This document shows, in pieces, positions 7,147-7,903 of a stretch of 7,903 nt of DNA. Position 1 is the stretch's first letter. Each line of letters starts with the position of its first letter. Under the pieces are notes generated by a model that saw only the letters and a program-made list of their open reading frames with translations, had not been told where the DNA came from and made no database searches. Location: positions 1 to 7,903 of the forward strand of contig JAIRPZ010000339.1 of NCBI GenBank assembly GCA_031256755.1, written 5' to 3'. The position numbers and the translations under genes are program-made. This stretch comes from Planctomycetaceae bacterium. Its GTDB lineage: Bacteria; Planctomycetota; Planctomycetia; Pirellulales; Thermoguttaceae.

Positions 7147-7170
7147 TTATCGGCACTTCCGTTAAATTTA
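7147..7170 (-). promoter_or_regulatory. possible flagellar sigma-28 (FliA) promoter for flgK
   Basis: The minus strand contains GCCGATAA (7147-7154), an exact match to the enterobacterial sigma-28 -10 element. A TAAA lies upstream (7167-7170), but only 12 bp separate the two instead of the usual 15, so the -35 part is poor. flgK is a late flagellar gene under sigma-28 in many bacteria, which makes the match worth noting. Confidence 0.3.
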
Positions 7171-7178
7171 CTGCAACC

Positions 7179-7207
7179 GTCATAAAGCAGCCGGTTTGTT
7201 TTGTCTA
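7179..7207 (-). promoter_or_regulatory. possible sigma-70 promoter for flgK
   Basis: On the minus strand, TAGACA (7202-7207) and TATGAC (7179-7184) are 17 bp apart, giving 9 of 12 consensus matches. The transcript would start near 7172 and have a leader of about 114 nt. The -35 element touches the palindromic dyad at 7206-7221, which would place a repressor or activator in contact with polymerase. It competes with the sigma-28-like site as an explanation. Confidence 0.35.
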
Positions 7208-7221
7208 AATCGCCCGATTTA
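7206..7221. promoter_or_regulatory. palindromic operator-like dyad TAAATCG-CC-CGATTTA
   Basis: Two perfect 7-bp arms are separated by only 2 bp. This is too tight for a good RNA hairpin but typical of a homodimeric DNA-binding protein site. It overlaps the -35 element of the candidate flgK promoter and lies about 100 bp upstream of the tRNA promoter. The binding protein is unknown. Confidence 0.45.
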
Positions 7222-7309
7222 ACGTATGAACGGATATAAAGTGAAGCGGCAGGACTTGACTGAATGAGATTTTCGGCAGTGGGGAGTGAGAACGTTCCCG
7301 CGGATCAGG

Positions 7310-7342
7310 AAAAGAGCGGCAGATTGACTTTACAGCTCTTTT
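7310..7342. repeat. 8-bp inverted repeat overlapping the tRNA promoter
   Basis: AAAAGAGC (7310-7317) and GCTCTTTT (7335-7342) are perfect inverted copies 17 bp apart. The -35 box of the tRNA promoter lies in the loop, and the right arm lies in the promoter spacer. It could be an operator. With its long loop and A/T-rich ends it could also be a weak transcription terminator on either strand. Confidence 0.5.
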
Positions 7343-7351
7343 GATTAAAAT
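7324..7351 (+). promoter_or_regulatory. sigma-70 promoter of tRNA-Arg
   Basis: TTGACT (7324-7329) and TAAAAT (7346-7351) are separated by 16 bp, with transcription expected near 7358. That gives a precursor leader of about 50 nt before the tRNA at 7408, which RNase P would remove. The strength and position fit a singly transcribed tRNA gene. Confidence 0.6.
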
Positions 7352-7364
7352 AAATTCGCCGGAA

Positions 7365-7380
7365 CGAAGCAACCGCTTCG
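7365..7380 (+). other. small perfect hairpin in the tRNA leader
   Basis: CGAAGC (7365-7370) and GCTTCG (7375-7380) form a perfect 6-bp stem with the 4-nt loop AACC, 27 nt before the mature tRNA. No T run follows, so it is not an intrinsic terminator. It may be a processing or stability element at the 5' end of the precursor, or chance. Confidence 0.35.
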
Positions 7381-7407
7381 CATGTTTGTAGGCGGGGGGT
7401 GCTGTTT

Positions 7408-7480
7408 GTCCGTGTAGCTCAGGGGATAGAGCGGCGGTTTCCTAAACCGCAGGTCGTTGGTTCGAATCCAATCACGGATA
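7408..7480 (+). tRNA. tRNA-Arg, anticodon CCU (reads AGG)
   Basis: A complete 73-nt cloverleaf can be drawn by hand. The acceptor GTCCGTG (7408-7414) pairs with CACGGAT (7473-7479), with a G-U closing pair. The D arm is GCTC/GAGC with A14. The anticodon stem GCGGT/ACCGC (7434-7450) carries loop TTCCTAA, so the anticodon is CCT. The T arm is GTTGG-TTCGAAT-CCAAT. The discriminator is A7480. C35 and an A in the D loop agree with arginine identity. CCA is not encoded, so the 3' end must be added by tRNA nucleotidyltransferase. The gene has its own promoter and is followed 43 nt later by a terminator. Confidence 0.95.
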
Positions 7481-7523
7481 TTTTTATGGCAGAAAGAACC
7501 CGTCGCCGCATGTCCGGCAGATA

Positions 7524-7548
7524 AAAAACGGCGGGTAACGCCGTTTTT
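7524..7548 (+). terminator. rho-independent terminator, probably bidirectional
   Basis: A perfect 10-bp stem, AAAAACGGCG (7524-7533) with CGCCGTTTTT (7539-7548), closes a 5-nt loop GGTAA. The plus strand ends the tRNA-Arg transcript. On the minus strand the same hairpin ends in T6 and starts 18 nt beyond a possible stop codon at 7566-7568, so it may also serve a gene coming from the right. Confidence 0.85.
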
Positions 7549-7565
7549 GTCAACCGGAGGAAATA

Positions 7566-7621
7566 TCACAGAACGAGTCCGGTGATGTATGCCAGCATGT
7601 CGAAACCGTACATAATCACTA
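7566..7621 (-). pseudogene. possible 3' end of a gene cut by the insertion sequence
   Basis: Read on the minus strand, the codons just outside the IS give LVIMYGFDMLAYITGLVL followed by TGA (7566-7568), and then the terminator hairpin. A hydrophobic tail, a stop codon and a terminator in the right order and spacing suggest the authentic end of a host gene whose body lies beyond the IS, outside the window. Only about 18 codons are visible, so the family cannot be named. The open frame runs on across the presumed IS boundary, and this reading could be chance. Confidence 0.3.
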
Positions 7622-7640
7622 GGTAGTGTTGCCACTGTTC

Positions 7641-7669
7641 TTGACATATTTTATTTATAAAATTATATT
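7641..7669 (+). promoter_or_regulatory. transposase promoter inside the IS
   Basis: A perfect -35 TTGACA (7641-7646) and a -10 TATATT (7664-7669) are separated by 17 bp. Transcription would start at about 7675-7677, right at the transposase ATG, so the mRNA would be leaderless or nearly so. No Shine-Dalgarno sequence is present, which agrees. Confidence 0.6.
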
Positions 7670-7674
7670 TCGTA

Positions 7675-7903
7675 ATGCAATGGACATACGCATACTACGA
7701 ACAGATAAAACACTTGCTTCCGAAGCAGCGGGGTAATGTTAAAATCGACAACACAATCTTTTTCGAGGCGATGATTCACCTCACCGAAAATGGATTTCGG
7801 TGGCGTGCCATGCCGGAAAAATACGGCAAGTGGAACAGCATCTATCGGCGTTTCCGCCGCTGGACGGACAACGGTGTCTTCGACCGGATTGAAAAATATC
7901 TTC
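7675..7903 (+). CDS. IS5-family transposase, N-terminal part (runs off the window)
   Basis: The 76 visible residues begin MQWTYAYYEQIKHLLPKQRG and contain FRWRAMPEKYGKWNSIYRRF followed by RRWTDNGVFDRI. This is the N-terminal DUF4096-type domain found before the DDE catalytic domain in IS5-family (IS427 and IS1031 groups) transposases. The frame is open to the window end, so the catalytic Asp and Glu residues cannot be assessed and intactness is unknown. The ATG at 7675 is preceded in frame by a stop at 7642-7644 and no other ATG is available, so the start is firm despite the lack of a ribosome binding site. In some IS5-family members a frameshift splits the gene, which cannot be checked here. 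Confidence 0.88.
   Translation, partial: MQWTYAYYEQIKHLLPKQRGNVKIDNTIFFEAMIHLTENGFRWRAMPEKYGKWNSIYRRFRRWTDNGVFDRIEKYL

Larger units (their letters stand above)
7059..7407. other. gene-free intergenic region between flgK and tRNA-Arg
   Basis: No credible coding sequence was seen on either strand. The region separates divergently transcribed flgK (minus) and the tRNA (plus). It contains, in order, the 24-bp tandem repeat, minus-strand promoter candidates for flgK, a 7-2-7 dyad (7206-7221), an 8-bp inverted repeat (7310-7342) overlapping a strong plus-strand promoter, and a small hairpin in the tRNA leader. These are listed separately. Confidence 0.6.
7622..7903 (+). mobile_element. IS5-family insertion sequence, left end (partial)
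   Basis: The left part of an insertion sequence is inferred from a transposase N-terminus preceded by about 50 bp of AT-rich, promoter-bearing DNA. The boundary is placed near 7622, after ACTA and before GGTAGTGTTGCC. A TA or CTAG target at this point would fit the habits of IS427-type members. The terminal inverted repeat cannot be confirmed because the right end is outside the window, so the boundary is uncertain by some bases. Confidence 0.6.

Noticed and set aside
7290..7297. GAACGTTC palindrome in the tRNA upstream region
   Set aside because: An 8-bp palindrome is expected by chance, and it is not placed against any promoter element.
7555..7566. GGAGG on the plus strand as a ribosome binding site
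   Set aside because: No ATG, GTG or TTG lies at a suitable distance with a sustained open frame behind it.
7345..7647. 100-aa minus-strand open frame containing DWIRTNDLRFRKPPLYPLSYT
   Set aside because: That peptide is the reverse complement of the tRNA-Arg gene, a familiar false protein call. The frame also crosses the terminator and the IS boundary.

Overview
The window looks like chromosomal DNA from a motile, diderm-type bacterium. It is most plausibly a member of the PVC group (Planctomycetota, Lentisphaerota or relatives). This is inference: a twin-arginine (Tat) exported Gfo/Idh/MocA oxidoreductase of the kind strongly expanded in those phyla sits next to a flagellar hook-associated protein and a large hybrid sensor kinase. 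Shine-Dalgarno sequences are mostly absent, and only the oxidoreductase has a clear one. No sequence search could be run, so the phylum is not established.

Layout, left to right. Positions 1-291 are a gene-free, homopolymer-rich leader with T runs, a run of 16 C and a run of 8 G. It ends in a plausible sigma-70 promoter (218-245). Positions 292-3582 (+) encode a 1096-aa membrane hybrid histidine kinase: TM, dCache sensor, TM, HisKA, HATPase, degenerate receiver, receiver, HPt and a helical tail. Positions 3583-3736 are a convergent intergenic gap containing a 16-bp tandem duplication. Positions 3737-5155 (-) encode the Tat-exported oxidoreductase, which has its own near-consensus promoter and ribosome binding site. 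Positions 5292-7058 (-) encode FlgK. Positions 7059-7407 carry no gene. They hold candidate flgK promoter and operator elements on the minus strand and a strong promoter for the following tRNA on the plus strand. Positions 7408-7480 are tRNA-Arg(CCU), followed by a perfect 10-bp terminator hairpin (7524-7548). From about 7622 to the window end lies the left part of an IS5-family insertion sequence with the start of its transposase. Between the terminator and the IS, the minus strand shows what may be the last codons of a gene cut by the IS.

How the parts work together. The kinase holds a whole phosphorelay in one chain (H392, D801, H952), and its output regulator must lie elsewhere. Its periplasmic sensor shows most of the residue pattern of amino-acid-binding dCache domains. 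FlgK builds the hook-filament junction, but its usual partner flgL is not directly downstream. The oxidoreductase is separately promoted and need not be linked to motility. I found no defence system, CRISPR array or clearly new multi-gene system. The points most worth checking are the kinase sensor and pseudo-receiver, the regulatory dyads near flgK and the tRNA, and the IS-truncated gene end.
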